DNA from: Candidatus Zhuqueibacterota bacterium
GTDB lineage: Bacteria > Zhuqueibacterota > QNDG01
Length of the DNA stretch: 5,571 nucleotides
Direction of reading: 5' to 3'
NCBI GenBank assembly: GCA_003645915.1
Contig: QNDG01000135.1
Coordinates: 1-5,571, forward strand
The position numbers and the translations under genes were made by a program. This document shows positions 1-5,571 of this stretch, in pieces. The notes beneath the pieces were generated by a model. The model searched no databases. It was given only the letters and a program-made list of their open reading frames with translations, and was not told where the DNA came from. Within the stretch, counting starts at the first letter, position 1; the number at the start of each line of letters is the position of its first letter.

Positions 1-286
1 AAACAGAATGCACTTCTTTTCCTTCCGGGCCTGTCTGATGAGTAACCAAATTCATTCCTATAATATTTTTTGCATTCTCTTTTGCTTCTTTGGGATCAGA
101 GGCCAGTTTAATACCCCCACCCTTGCCCCTTCCTCCTGCATGGATTTGAGCTTTTACAACAACTCTTTTACCTAGCTCTGCGGCAACATCTGCAGCTTCT
201 TCAGGAGTCTTTACATTCCGCCCTTCAGGTACAGGAATATTATAAGACCTGAACAGCTCTTTTGCCTGATACTCGTGAATTTTCAT
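1..286 (-). CDS. sucC: Succinyl-CoA synthetase (ADP-forming) beta subunit, N-terminal part, cut by window edge
   Basis: The beta subunit of succinyl-CoA ligase works with the SucD alpha subunit in the cytoplasmic TCA cycle. It couples succinyl-CoA cleavage to formation of ATP (or GTP) from ADP and phosphate. The 95 visible residues begin [12 protein letters not shown], the standard SucC start, and run into the ATP-grasp domain. The nucleotide-binding stretch [17 protein letters not shown] is at about residues 42-58, with the conserved lysine at 45 and the GGRGKGGG loop at 51-58. It is followed by [11 protein letters not shown] at about 80-90. The family is usually about 380-400 residues, so three quarters of the gene lies to the left of the window. 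The ATG at 284-286 is preceded by AAGG at 296-299 with nine bases between. It lies 91 bases downstream of a dead ATPase gene and is probably transcribed on its own or with sucD beyond the edge. No convincing promoter could be fixed. Identification is by recalled family sequence. Confidence 0.97.
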   Translation of the reverse strand, partial: MKIHEYQAKELFRSYNIPVPEGRNVKTPEEAADVAAELGKRVVVKAQIHAGGRGKGGGIKLASDPKEAKENAKNIIGMNLVTHQTGPEGKEVHSV

Positions 287-377
287 TTTCCATTTCCTTG
301 TAAAAAGTTAGTTTGCCGATCTTTTTCGTAAACGATTACTGAAGAATACAAATTAAAATTTATACTTTTATTGACTA

Positions 378-575
378 TTAATAGTTTTTATTTGCCCGGT
401 ATCCGGATTTAAATAACAGATTTATGATTGTAGGATCGTATAACAGATCATTAGTATTTTCAAGAACTTTCCTGACAAGCGTCGTGTTTCCAACCTGTCT
501 TGCTCCTACAATTATTACAGCTTTGCCGCTGTTTATCTTTTCTTTGATTTTATTTTCTAAGGTTCGTAAATACAT
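378..575 (-). pseudogene. Truncated AAA ATPase of the DUF4143-associated type (N-terminal remnant, Walker A lysine lost)
   Basis: The 65-residue reading frame starts MYLRTLENKIKEKINSGKAV and contains a Walker A region reading GARQVGNTTL at about residues 24-33. The intact family (AAA_14 ATPase followed by DUF4143, usually around 380-400 residues) has GxRQVGKTTL, so the phosphate-binding lysine is replaced by asparagine (codon AAC at the K position). Where intact relatives typically read LLYLNGDDPT, this one reads LLYDPT, which suggests a small in-frame deletion. After PTIINLL the similarity ends and a stop follows 12 residues later. The Walker B region, the sensor region and DUF4143 are all absent. 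Intact members are mobile-looking, often duplicated P-loop proteins of uncertain role. This copy cannot be a working ATPase. There is no Shine-Dalgarno before the ATG, although a promoter-like region with dyads lies upstream at 602-666. It might instead be a small expressed peptide, but decay is the simpler reading. Confidence 0.82.
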
Positions 576-601
576 TGTTTTTCGGATAGAAACGCCCGTT
601 C

Positions 602-657
602 GTCATCATAATGACCAAAAGTTATAACTAGAAGTTATTATGATGACTTATTGTCAT
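602..657. repeat. Nested dyads, operator-like (GTCAT/ATGAC half-sites)
   Basis: Four copies of the half-site GTCAT/ATGAC are visible. GTCAT at 602-606 pairs with ATGAC at 611-615 (4-base spacer). ATGAC at 643-647 pairs with GTCAT at 653-657 (5-base spacer). In addition, the 11-base sequence GTCATCATAAT at 602-612 is perfectly inverted at 637-647. Inside the 24-base loop is the 10-base palindrome AGTTATAACT (620-629), and AAGTTAT is directly repeated at 619-625 and 632-638. The right dyad lies wholly between the putative -35 and -10 boxes, and the left one lies in the leader. This is the geometry of repressor sites, but no regulator gene is present in the window. A stem-loop in the leader RNA or the remains of a small mobile element are alternatives. 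Confidence 0.55.
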
Positions 658-666
658 TGTTTTCAA
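637..666 (-). promoter_or_regulatory. Sigma70-like promoter upstream of the ATPase remnant
   Basis: On the minus strand, TTGAAA (661-666, five of six bases of the -35 consensus) is followed after 18 bases by CATAAT (637-642, five of six of the -10 consensus). The predicted start of transcription falls near 630, leaving a leader of about 55 bases to the ATG at 575. The match is good by eye, but the region is AT-rich and chance matches occur. The spacer is filled by a dyad, which supports a regulated promoter. Confidence 0.4.
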
Positions 667-814
667 GTTTGCTACAATAATAAAGTAAAAAGAATTAAGG
701 AAATAATCAATAAAATTATGCGTAATTTCTGCACCCGGCAAAGCTAAATGCATGTTCAGGAAAAAATATTGTGCTTGATCTCTTTACGGCTAATAATATT
801 ATTATTTATCCTGT

Positions 815-1897
815 TTACAGGGATTTAATGTGATATATTTTCAACCAAAACTCAACTGTTTCTTCTGTGTCTTTATTACCTGATTCAGACTTCTCCTCTA
901 TTGTATAGAATTCATCTTTTGTGCATCCAATGGGATATTCATTGTCCTGAAAGAAAACCGTTTTTAATAATTTCAGGTTTGTATTCCGTATTTCCATAAC
1001 AAGCAGATCTTCGTAGTCTTTTAATGATACTGCAATATATCCTTTACCTGAATCTATAAAATACAAATTCATTAAGACACTCATTTTATTAACAAATTTG
1101 CGCCTTGTTTCGGGTTTTAAATTTAAATACAAATCTCCCTGAATCTCCTTTGGTACTTCCCTGTAAACCGGAGATTTCTTTCTTGATATCTCCTGCTCTG
1201 ATGAAAGATCTGCTGTATTAAGCTTAAATATCTTATCTCCTACAACACTTGACAAAAACAGATGACCTTTTCCGTCATAACATATACCTCCTCCATGTGA
1301 TACGGATATCGGATACTTATATTTTTTATTAACAGGATAAAGTTTCTTTACCAGATTTCCGTTTCTGTCAAAAACAAATAAATTATACTCTTTGGCACTT
1401 AAGACATAATAGTTTAAAGAGTCATCAACACAAAATCTGCGTATGGGGACATTACATGATATTTTACTGTAACATTTGCCACTGATGTCTATATTCTGAA
1501 TTGTACGCGCCTGGAAATCACTGAATAATATTTTTCTTTCCCTGACAATCAATTTTTCCGGCCAGATATACTCGCCCGGCCCTTTTCCGGTTCTCCCCAG
1601 TTTTTTTATTCTTCCTGTTTTCCTGTTATAATAAAAAATACTTCTTGCCCAGAAATCCGTATAAACAAATAAACTGTCGTCTAATTCTGCCACATCAATT
1701 GGCTGAGATATTGAATTGCTGTCACCTAATAACAGAGAATCAATTAGTGTAAACATGCTTTTAAATTCTACCGGCTTATCATTCTTATGTGAACATGATA
1801 AAAATGAAATAATAAACACCGCTGTAAACAGCATGTAAAAAAATATAACATTCGTTTTTTTGTCTCTGATAACAAAAAGCGGTTTTCTTTCTTTCAT
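815..1897 (-). CDS. Six-bladed beta-propeller lipoprotein (propeller A)
   Basis: The 360-residue protein has a basic N-terminus (MKERKPLFVIRDKK), a hydrophobic segment at about 17-33 and a lipobox-like FLSC ending at Cys35. It is therefore probably exported and anchored by lipid at the cell surface or in the periplasm. The mature part reads as a TolB/NHL-like propeller. It has IDSLLLGD at 52-59, a blade strand with DSLFVYTD around 74-81, the signature turn GKGPGEY at 104-110, FCVDDS at 155-160, and GGG at 202-204 leading to DKIFKLN at 221-227. An acidic insert near residue 340 precedes the closing strand EFWLKIYHI. The ATG at 1895-1897 is supported by a perfect AAGGAG at 1906-1911, eight bases upstream. 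Ligand and function are unknown, and no catalytic motif is seen. It is the closest relative of propeller C in this window, sharing the FW, FCVD, GGG and DKIFK motifs in order. It lies 169 bases downstream of propeller B. Family assignment is confident; lipidation is likely but rests on a relaxed lipobox with Phe at -3. Confidence 0.9.
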   Translation of the reverse strand: MKERKPLFVIRDKKTNVIFFYMLFTAVFIISFLSCSHKNDKPVEFKSMFTLIDSLLLGDSNSISQPIDVAELDDSLFVYTDFWARSIFYYNRKTGRIKKLGRTGKGPGEYIWPEKLIVRERKILFSDFQARTIQNIDISGKCYSKISCNVPIRRFCVDDSLNYYVLSAKEYNLFVFDRNGNLVKKLYPVNKKYKYPISVSHGGGICYDGKGHLFLSSVVGDKIFKLNTADLSSEQEISRKKSPVYREVPKEIQGDLYLNLKPETRRKFVNKMSVLMNLYFIDSGKGYIAVSLKDYEDLLVMEIRNTNLKLLKTVFFQDNEYPIGCTKDEFYTIEEKSESGNKDTEETVEFWLKIYHIKSL

Positions 1898-1938
1898 TAT
1901 TCAGTCTCCTTAAAAATTAAAACCACGCTAAACACTTA

Positions 1939-1967
1939 ATACTATTTCCCTATTCTTTGAAACACAA
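1939..1967 (-). promoter_or_regulatory. Possible sigma70-like promoter of propeller A
   Basis: On the minus strand, TTGTGT (1962-1967) and TAGTAT (1939-1944) are separated by exactly 17 bases. Each matches four of six consensus bases. A start near 1932 would leave a leader of about 35 bases with the AAGGAG site in it. Such matches are common in AT-rich DNA, so this is only a candidate. It fits the long 169-base gap behind propeller B, which makes read-through from that gene less necessary. Confidence 0.28.
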
Positions 1968-2066
1968 TCTTCAGCTTAATATATTCTTTGCTTAAGCATC
2001 ATTATATAATTATCTATACTATCCCTATAAACAACTGTCCATTCCATAAAGACATCCATGTCGGCT

Positions 2067-3107
2067 CTATTTTTTATTTATGGTCAATTTGAATTTATCT
2101 ACATGAGGATACTCCTCTGAATAAGATGCATATAAATATCCCTTAGAATCAATTTTAACCCAATCTGCATCTACCAGGTTTAACTGTTTATCAGTATATG
2201 TGCATAGAAGTTCCCCTTTCTTCATGTCCCAGAAATCAAAATAGTACTTAGTACAGTTTTTTACTCGGCCGTATTTTCTTCTGTAATATTTACATAATAA
2301 CAGATTATCAGATATTTCATTTGAGAACGTTACTATCTGCTCTACACCTGTTGATATATCCAACACACCGGACTTTTTATCCGGAGGTTTAAAATATGGA
2401 ATACGTCTTTTATAACTTTCTGTCAGTTTCCCGTCGCTTAAAAATCTTCTGATTTCATACGGATAAGGAAAAGCATAAAAGATTTCATTGTTTTTGTTTA
2501 TATCTATATCACCAAAATAACCTGAATTAACAATATTCAGACTATCTTTGCCATGCTGTCTTTCACAAAAAGAGGCGACTCTTGGGATTCCTTTATTTAT
2601 TTTTAAATTATAGTAGTCAATCAAATTCCCCTTAAATAAAAGCGGATGAGCAAGGCCATATACTTCAAATGGTTTTCCTACTTTTATTAAACTTGTTTTA
2701 GGTCTGACTTTTTTAACAGTTAATATTTTCCCGAATCTGTTAAATACAGTAATGTCATTCTTTCTATAATCAACTACATATATATTCAGCAGGCTATCAA
2801 CATCAATGGAACGCGGTTGAAGAAACTCACCGGGGCCCTGCCCATAATTACCACCTATAACATTTACCAAATTATTATTTTTATCATAAACTTTAATATT
2901 CAGGAACTCACTATCCAGCACATAAATATTACCGGCATTATCAAAACAAAAATCCTGTATTTTTGCAAATATTTCATTTTCAGAACCATCATTTTTACCA
3001 ATAGTGGAAACCTTTTCCAATTTAACATCTATTACATTCTCTTTTCGGCTTGCACAAAACATGATTAAAACAGCAATATTCATCATCACAAATAGTCGTT
3101 TTTTCAT
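2067..3107 (-). CDS. Exported six-bladed beta-propeller protein, NHL-like (propeller B)
   Basis: The protein has 346 residues from the chosen start, which reads MKKRLFVMMNIAVLIMFCAS. A seven-codon extension to an ATG at 3126-3128 is open but has no ribosome binding site. The ATG at 3105-3107 has GGAGG at 3113-3117 and is directly followed by a lysine-rich signal peptide, so it is preferred. The signal could be cut after Ser20 (CAS, signal peptidase I) or be a lipobox-like segment at Cys18, but Phe at -1 there is atypical. The mature region begins with an NHL-type blade, DFCFDNAGNIYVLD at about 52-65 and IKVYDKNNNLV. It is followed by the signature turn GQGPGEF at 89-95 and a second blade, NIYVVDYRKNDITVF. 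The C-terminal DSKGYLYASY and DKFKLTI look like the last blade. The length fits a full propeller. Function is unknown; it is probably periplasmic or surface-exposed ligand binding. It is followed after 169 bases by propeller A and preceded by the 358-base gap. Confidence 0.9.
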   Translation of the reverse strand: MKKRLFVMMNIAVLIMFCASRKENVIDVKLEKVSTIGKNDGSENEIFAKIQDFCFDNAGNIYVLDSEFLNIKVYDKNNNLVNVIGGNYGQGPGEFLQPRSIDVDSLLNIYVVDYRKNDITVFNRFGKILTVKKVRPKTSLIKVGKPFEVYGLAHPLLFKGNLIDYYNLKINKGIPRVASFCERQHGKDSLNIVNSGYFGDIDINKNNEIFYAFPYPYEIRRFLSDGKLTESYKRRIPYFKPPDKKSGVLDISTGVEQIVTFSNEISDNLLLCKYYRRKYGRVKNCTKYYFDFWDMKKGELLCTYTDKQLNLVDADWVKIDSKGYLYASYSEEYPHVDKFKLTINKK

Positions 3108-3465
3108 ACCATCCTCCAATATAGCCATTTATTACAGTTATTATCATATATTCAACTGTTCTCCATTACCAGTAATAACATTCTTCAGGAAAAATCTCTT
3201 TAATAATAGAGGATGTCCCATAAGTTTCTGTTTTTATTGACACCTATTCTTTTGAGTAATTATATTATTCTGCAGCGCACATTTGGTATATCCCTGTATC
3301 TTTCGATCTTCCACAGTGTGTAGCACATAACATGGCTGATAAAAAAATACGGGAAACAAAAACAATACTTTAAATTAAAAATAAAAGTTGAGCTACTTAC
3401 ATCTCCTCAGGATACTTCCTGTCGAACATAACCTCAATAATCTCACCCAGTTACATCCAATTCTA
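3108..3465. other. 358-base gene-free gap between propellers C and B, probable scar of decayed sequence
   Basis: No intact gene is visible on either strand. On the minus strand, the frame of propeller C continues past its stop through three further codons with stops. It then opens again at 3397-3450, coding LGEIIEVMFDRKYPEEM before another stop. Further on, 3265-3366 is open for a stretch resembling a signal or lipoprotein N-terminus (FLSAMLCATHCGRSKDTGIY), with an internal ATG at 3331-3333 but no ribosome binding site. At 3211-3243 the sequence GGATGTCCCATAAG runs into a T-rich tract and resembles the ends of some insertion sequences, but no partner end is seen. The last 100 bases before propeller B presumably hold its promoter, though none stands out. 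Weak hairpins occur at 3408-3421 and 3134-3159. The best reading is remains of a lost gene; this is inference. Confidence 0.45.
3113..3117 (-). promoter_or_regulatory. Ribosome binding site that fixes the start of propeller B
   Basis: GGAGG on the minus strand lies five bases before the ATG at 3105-3107. It lies inside the alternative longer reading frame that begins at 3128. That upstream ATG is preceded by TAACTGTAATAA, with no purine-rich tract. The site plus the signal peptide that follows decides for the shorter protein. Confidence 0.75.
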
Positions 3466-4530
3466 TTACCTGTTCTTCAACCTGCCTGTAAATTCATATT
3501 TCAACAGTACAGGATTTCTTATTTCATCCGGCTTTTCGTCATGATTTACAAACGGCCTGAAATAAATATATTTTCTGTATGAACCTGTTATTAAAAAACC
3601 ATCCGGTACTCTTATTGATTTCTTATTAACAACATCTCCTTCTTTGGAAAAAACCTCAATATACTTCCCTTTCCTGCCGATATATTCTGCATAAATATAT
3701 TTACTACTGATAAAACCTATACGATTAAGAAGAGTGTTTGGCATTCTGCCTTTGGTTCTTTTAAAAAATTCAAAAATCCCCTCGGTACCAGGCAGCAAAT
3801 CTTTATCAAGAGACTTAAACGGAACATACTTACTTTTAAAACATTTTATAAGTTTTCCGGAAAGGTTATACTTAAATATTTTATCTTCAACAGCATTAGC
3901 TGCATATAAATAATTATCCGCATCAATTAAAAGCCCTCCGCCAATAAATCTTTTTATTGCATTTTTATATTTTCCTGAAAATCCGAGTTCCATCATTATA
4001 TTGATATCATTGTTCTTTAAATCATAATAGAGTAAATAATTATCTTCCAATCTCTCCTGCCAGCAATAAACAATCAGGTTAGAAAGAGAATCAACACAAA
4101 ATTTATCTGACACATAATATTTATCATTTCTGTAATGGGAAAGCAAAGTCCCGTTTTCATCAAATTTTAAATAATATTTAAATATAACTCCCCAAAAACC
4201 ATTATGAGGGTCTTTGTACAGAGCGAGCACTTCATTCTTAACACCTGGCAGTTCTTTTTCAAAAGAAAGTTTTTTGTATCTTTTATTTTCTCTGTCTATC
4301 CAGAAAGCAGACATTAATACAGGATCTCTTATAACATACTTTTCATCTCCCAACACAATAACATCACTGATATCGCCTATAAGGAGTGAATCAATATCAA
4401 AAGAAATTGTATCAACAAAAGTAAAATATCTGTTAAATGATTTATATTTTTTATCCCTGCAGAATGAAGCGTCTGCTATAAAAGTCAGCGCTAATATCGC
4501 GACAATAATTTTTGTGCGTATTTTGTTCAC
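3466..4530 (-). CDS. Exported six-bladed beta-propeller protein with GTG start (propeller C)
   Basis: The 354-residue protein starts at GTG (4528-4530). It has AGAGG at 4537-4541, six bases upstream, and a typical signal peptide follows: MNKIRTK, then a hydrophobic run to about residue 18. Cleavage is plausible after Ala21 (ADA, signal peptidase I); a lipidated Cys24 is less likely because Phe is at -1. The mature protein aligns by motif with propeller A: FDIDSLLIGD at 44-53, FW at 76-77, FCVDS at 144-148, GGG at 197-199 and DKIFKYN at 216-222. A charged insert follows near residue 335, before the final strand LLKYEF. The signature propeller turn G-x-G-P-G-E is not kept; the equivalent place reads ELPGVKNE at 93-100. 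It is therefore a diverged member whose first blades may bind something different. It lies 177 bases downstream of propeller D and is followed by the unusual 358-base gap. Function is unknown; export is well supported. Confidence 0.86.
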   Translation of the reverse strand: MNKIRTKIIVAILALTFIADASFCRDKKYKSFNRYFTFVDTISFDIDSLLIGDISDVIVLGDEKYVIRDPVLMSAFWIDRENKRYKKLSFEKELPGVKNEVLALYKDPHNGFWGVIFKYYLKFDENGTLLSHYRNDKYYVSDKFCVDSLSNLIVYCWQERLEDNYLLYYDLKNNDINIMMELGFSGKYKNAIKRFIGGGLLIDADNYLYAANAVEDKIFKYNLSGKLIKCFKSKYVPFKSLDKDLLPGTEGIFEFFKRTKGRMPNTLLNRIGFISSKYIYAEYIGRKGKYIEVFSKEGDVVNKKSIRVPDGFLITGSYRKYIYFRPFVNHDEKPDEIRNPVLLKYEFTGRLKNR

Positions 4531-4536
4531 AAGCCG

Positions 4537-4541
4537 CCTCT
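4537..4541 (-). promoter_or_regulatory. Ribosome binding site supporting the GTG start of propeller C
   Basis: AGAGG on the minus strand lies six bases before GTG at 4528-4530. No in-frame ATG lies nearby that would leave a signal peptide, so GTG is the start. In-frame sequence after it gives a clean basic and hydrophobic signal. Confidence 0.65.
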
Positions 4542-4597
4542 TTTGTTATTGATAATTTTAATTATTTACAGCCCGTAATAAAATATTTAAATCAGGA

Positions 4598-4627
4598 ATT
4601 TAAGCTGAATTCTCATTTTTCTTTCAA
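4598..4627 (-). promoter_or_regulatory. Possible sigma70-like promoter of propeller C
   Basis: On the minus strand, TTGAAA (4622-4627, five of six consensus bases) and TTAAAT (4598-4603, four of six) are separated by 18 bases in the 177-base spacer behind propeller D. A start near 4591 would give a leader of about 60 bases. This is a candidate only, because the spacer is very AT-rich. The rest of the spacer shows no terminator; it does contain an unsupported 23-codon frame with no ribosome binding site. Confidence 0.25.
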
Positions 4628-4707
4628 ATAAGTGATTATAAAGAAAAAATATTCCAGTAACTTTGTACAGTGATAATACCTCATAGTTTCTGATAACAGG
4701 ACTATTT

Positions 4708-5571
4708 TTATTTCTCTAATTTAAATCTATAAAATTTATGGCTATCACTGCCAAATGCCCATAAATCTTCTCCTTTAACGTAAATCATTGAGATATTATC
4801 ATTTATCCCAATGTAGCATTTCGTTATTTTTCCTTTCATTTCTGCTTCATACATAACCATTCTATCATTGACATTACTTAACATAAGTAATTTATTTTCA
4901 TCTGTCACTACGGCATCTTTCCAATAATTCAGTCGATAAGTAATATTAGCAGGTGCCTTTTTATTATCTTTAATCCACTGTTTCTTTATCAATTTACATT
5001 CAGGCAAATTTAAAGGTTTAGCCCACAATTCTTTCCCGTAAGGGCTAAACATTCTGATAAAAGGTATCGAGCAATGAATACAATAAACATATTTTTCTGA
5101 TGTGACTACAGGTAATACTCTGTTTTTATATACATCGGGTATTTTCCCTTGTTTAACCAATTTTTTACCTGAATCAAGATAATTCTTCTGACTTCCGTAA
5201 ATTTTCCCATATCCCTTTATTAAATCATTATATAGAGACTTCTGTACAATAAGGCTCTGCGAATCATATGACCCGGGATTAAAATAATATTCGCCATTGT
5301 CTGTAAATACAATTCTTGAGCCGGATAAATATAATGACGTTATTGGCGGAGCGTGATACGATTGTACATATTTCCCATCCATTGAGAATATCTGAATACG
5401 ATTATTATTACAATCCAGAACTGCCAGATTGTTACCCACTATTCCAATTCGCATAGGATGATTTAGTTCCGAAGGGCCCTGACCTGTACTGCAGAATCTT
5501 CTTATAAAATCACCATACTCGTTAAAGATTACAATGCTGTTATCATCCTTATCACAAACTACTATTTCATT
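4708..5571 (-). CDS. Six-bladed beta-propeller protein, 5' end beyond the window (propeller D)
   Basis: The frame is open from the right edge to the stop at 4708-4710, giving 287 visible residues. An ATG at 5452-5454 is internal, because clear propeller sequence precedes it: NEIVVCDKDDNSIVIFNEYG, then RRFCSTGQGPSELNHP. The first visible blade (NSIVIFNEYGDFIRRF) and the turn GQGPSEL at visible residues 30-36 match the N-terminal third of propeller B. A second NHL-like blade follows (NNLAVLDCNNNRIQIFSMDGKYV). By comparison with B, roughly 60-70 residues including the signal peptide are missing, for a total near 350. The C-terminus closes with EDLWAFGSDSHKFYRFKLEK, an ordinary last blade. Serine replaces the usual glycine in G-P-G-E. 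No catalytic motif is seen and the ligand is unknown. It is the first gene of the visible tandem set; whether more propellers lie upstream cannot be told. Confidence 0.88.
   Translation of the reverse strand, partial: NEIVVCDKDDNSIVIFNEYGDFIRRFCSTGQGPSELNHPMRIGIVGNNLAVLDCNNNRIQIFSMDGKYVQSYHAPPITSLYLSGSRIVFTDNGEYYFNPGSYDSQSLIVQKSLYNDLIKGYGKIYGSQKNYLDSGKKLVKQGKIPDVYKNRVLPVVTSEKYVYCIHCSIPFIRMFSPYGKELWAKPLNLPECKLIKKQWIKDNKKAPANITYRLNYWKDAVVTDENKLLMLSNVNDRMVMYEAEMKGKITKCYIGINDNISMIYVKGEDLWAFGSDSHKFYRFKLEK

Noticed and set aside
424..627. Plus-strand open frame of 67 codons
   Set aside because: It is the antisense of the ATPase remnant. Its apparent protein is only the shadow of that gene, and the minus strand has recognisable family sequence.
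791..821. Palindromes after propeller A (TAATAATATTATTA at 791-804 and CCTGTTTACAGG at 810-821) as a terminator
   Set aside because: The first is pure A/T. The second has a four- to five-base stem across the stop codon and no U-tract of terminator type. Neither supports a Rho-independent terminator.
2051..2062. GACATCCATGTC dyad after propeller B as a terminator
   Set aside because: The usable stem is only four to five pairs, with a very small loop and just three T residues after it.
2817..3240. Two overlapping plus-strand frames of about 80 codons
   Set aside because: They run antisense to the start of propeller B and into the gap. Their composition is that of AT-rich shadow frames.
3408..3421. 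CAGGATACTTCCTG hairpin after propeller C as a terminator
   Set aside because: It has a five-pair stem but no T-tract directly after it on the minus strand, and it overlaps the possible fossil coding stretch.
4214..4552. Plus-strand open frame of 112 codons
   Set aside because: It lies entirely opposite the N-terminal part of propeller C, has no ribosome binding site and shows no family likeness.
4613..4684. 23-codon minus-strand frame behind propeller D
   Set aside because: It has no ribosome binding site, Phe/Ile/Tyr-rich low-information composition, and overlaps the candidate promoter of propeller C.
1898..4707. Small exported precursor peptides (such as NVEALA-type) that accompany some propeller genes in Bacteroides
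   Set aside because: I read the spacers in the minus-strand frames and found no NVEALA-like motif, no leader peptide and no ribosome binding site before a short frame.
1..5571. CRISPR array, tRNA, rRNA or riboswitch
   Set aside because: No regularly spaced repeats, no cloverleaf-like or rRNA-like sequence and no recognisable riboswitch core were seen on either strand.

Overview
The window is an AT-rich stretch (roughly one third G+C by eye) of bacterial DNA in which every supported gene lies on the minus strand. Read in the direction of transcription, from high to low coordinates, it holds four tandem genes for exported six-bladed beta-propeller proteins. The first of these is cut by the right edge. 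After them come the wreck of an AAA-type ATPase gene and the start of sucC, the succinyl-CoA synthetase beta subunit, which is cut by the left edge.

The propeller proteins carry NHL/TolB-like blades with the G-x-G-P-x-E turn seen in the '6-bladed beta-propeller' families that are abundant in Bacteroidota and related FCB-group phyla. Three of the four have a visible N-terminal signal or lipoprotein-type signal; the fourth starts outside the window. The sucC N-terminus is of ordinary bacterial type. Shine-Dalgarno sequences are clear in front of the genes (AAGGAG, GGAGG, AGAGG). That is atypical for classical Bacteroidota and points, weakly, to another FCB-type or candidate phylum. I cannot name the genus.

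Layout: 1-286 sucC 5' part; 378-575 truncated ATPase pseudogene with a mutated Walker A lysine; 602-666 its apparent promoter, with two operator-like dyads; 815-1897 propeller lipoprotein A; 1898-2066 spacer with a possible promoter; 2067-3107 propeller B; 3108-3465 a 358-base gap that looks like a scar from gene loss; 3466-4530 propeller C (GTG start); 4531-4707 spacer; 4708-5571 propeller D (partial).

A and C are recognisably sister paralogs with shared motifs in the same order, while B and D look more like canonical NHL-type propellers. The spacers of 169 to 358 bases suggest that each gene may have its own promoter rather than belonging to one tight operon. No enzyme, transporter, precursor peptide or regulator lies among them, so their ligand and role cannot be read from this window. 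The most curious non-coding signal is the dyad cluster at 602-657. One dyad sits inside the spacer of a good sigma70-like promoter, and the other lies about 41 bases downstream in the leader, in front of a gene that is now dead.
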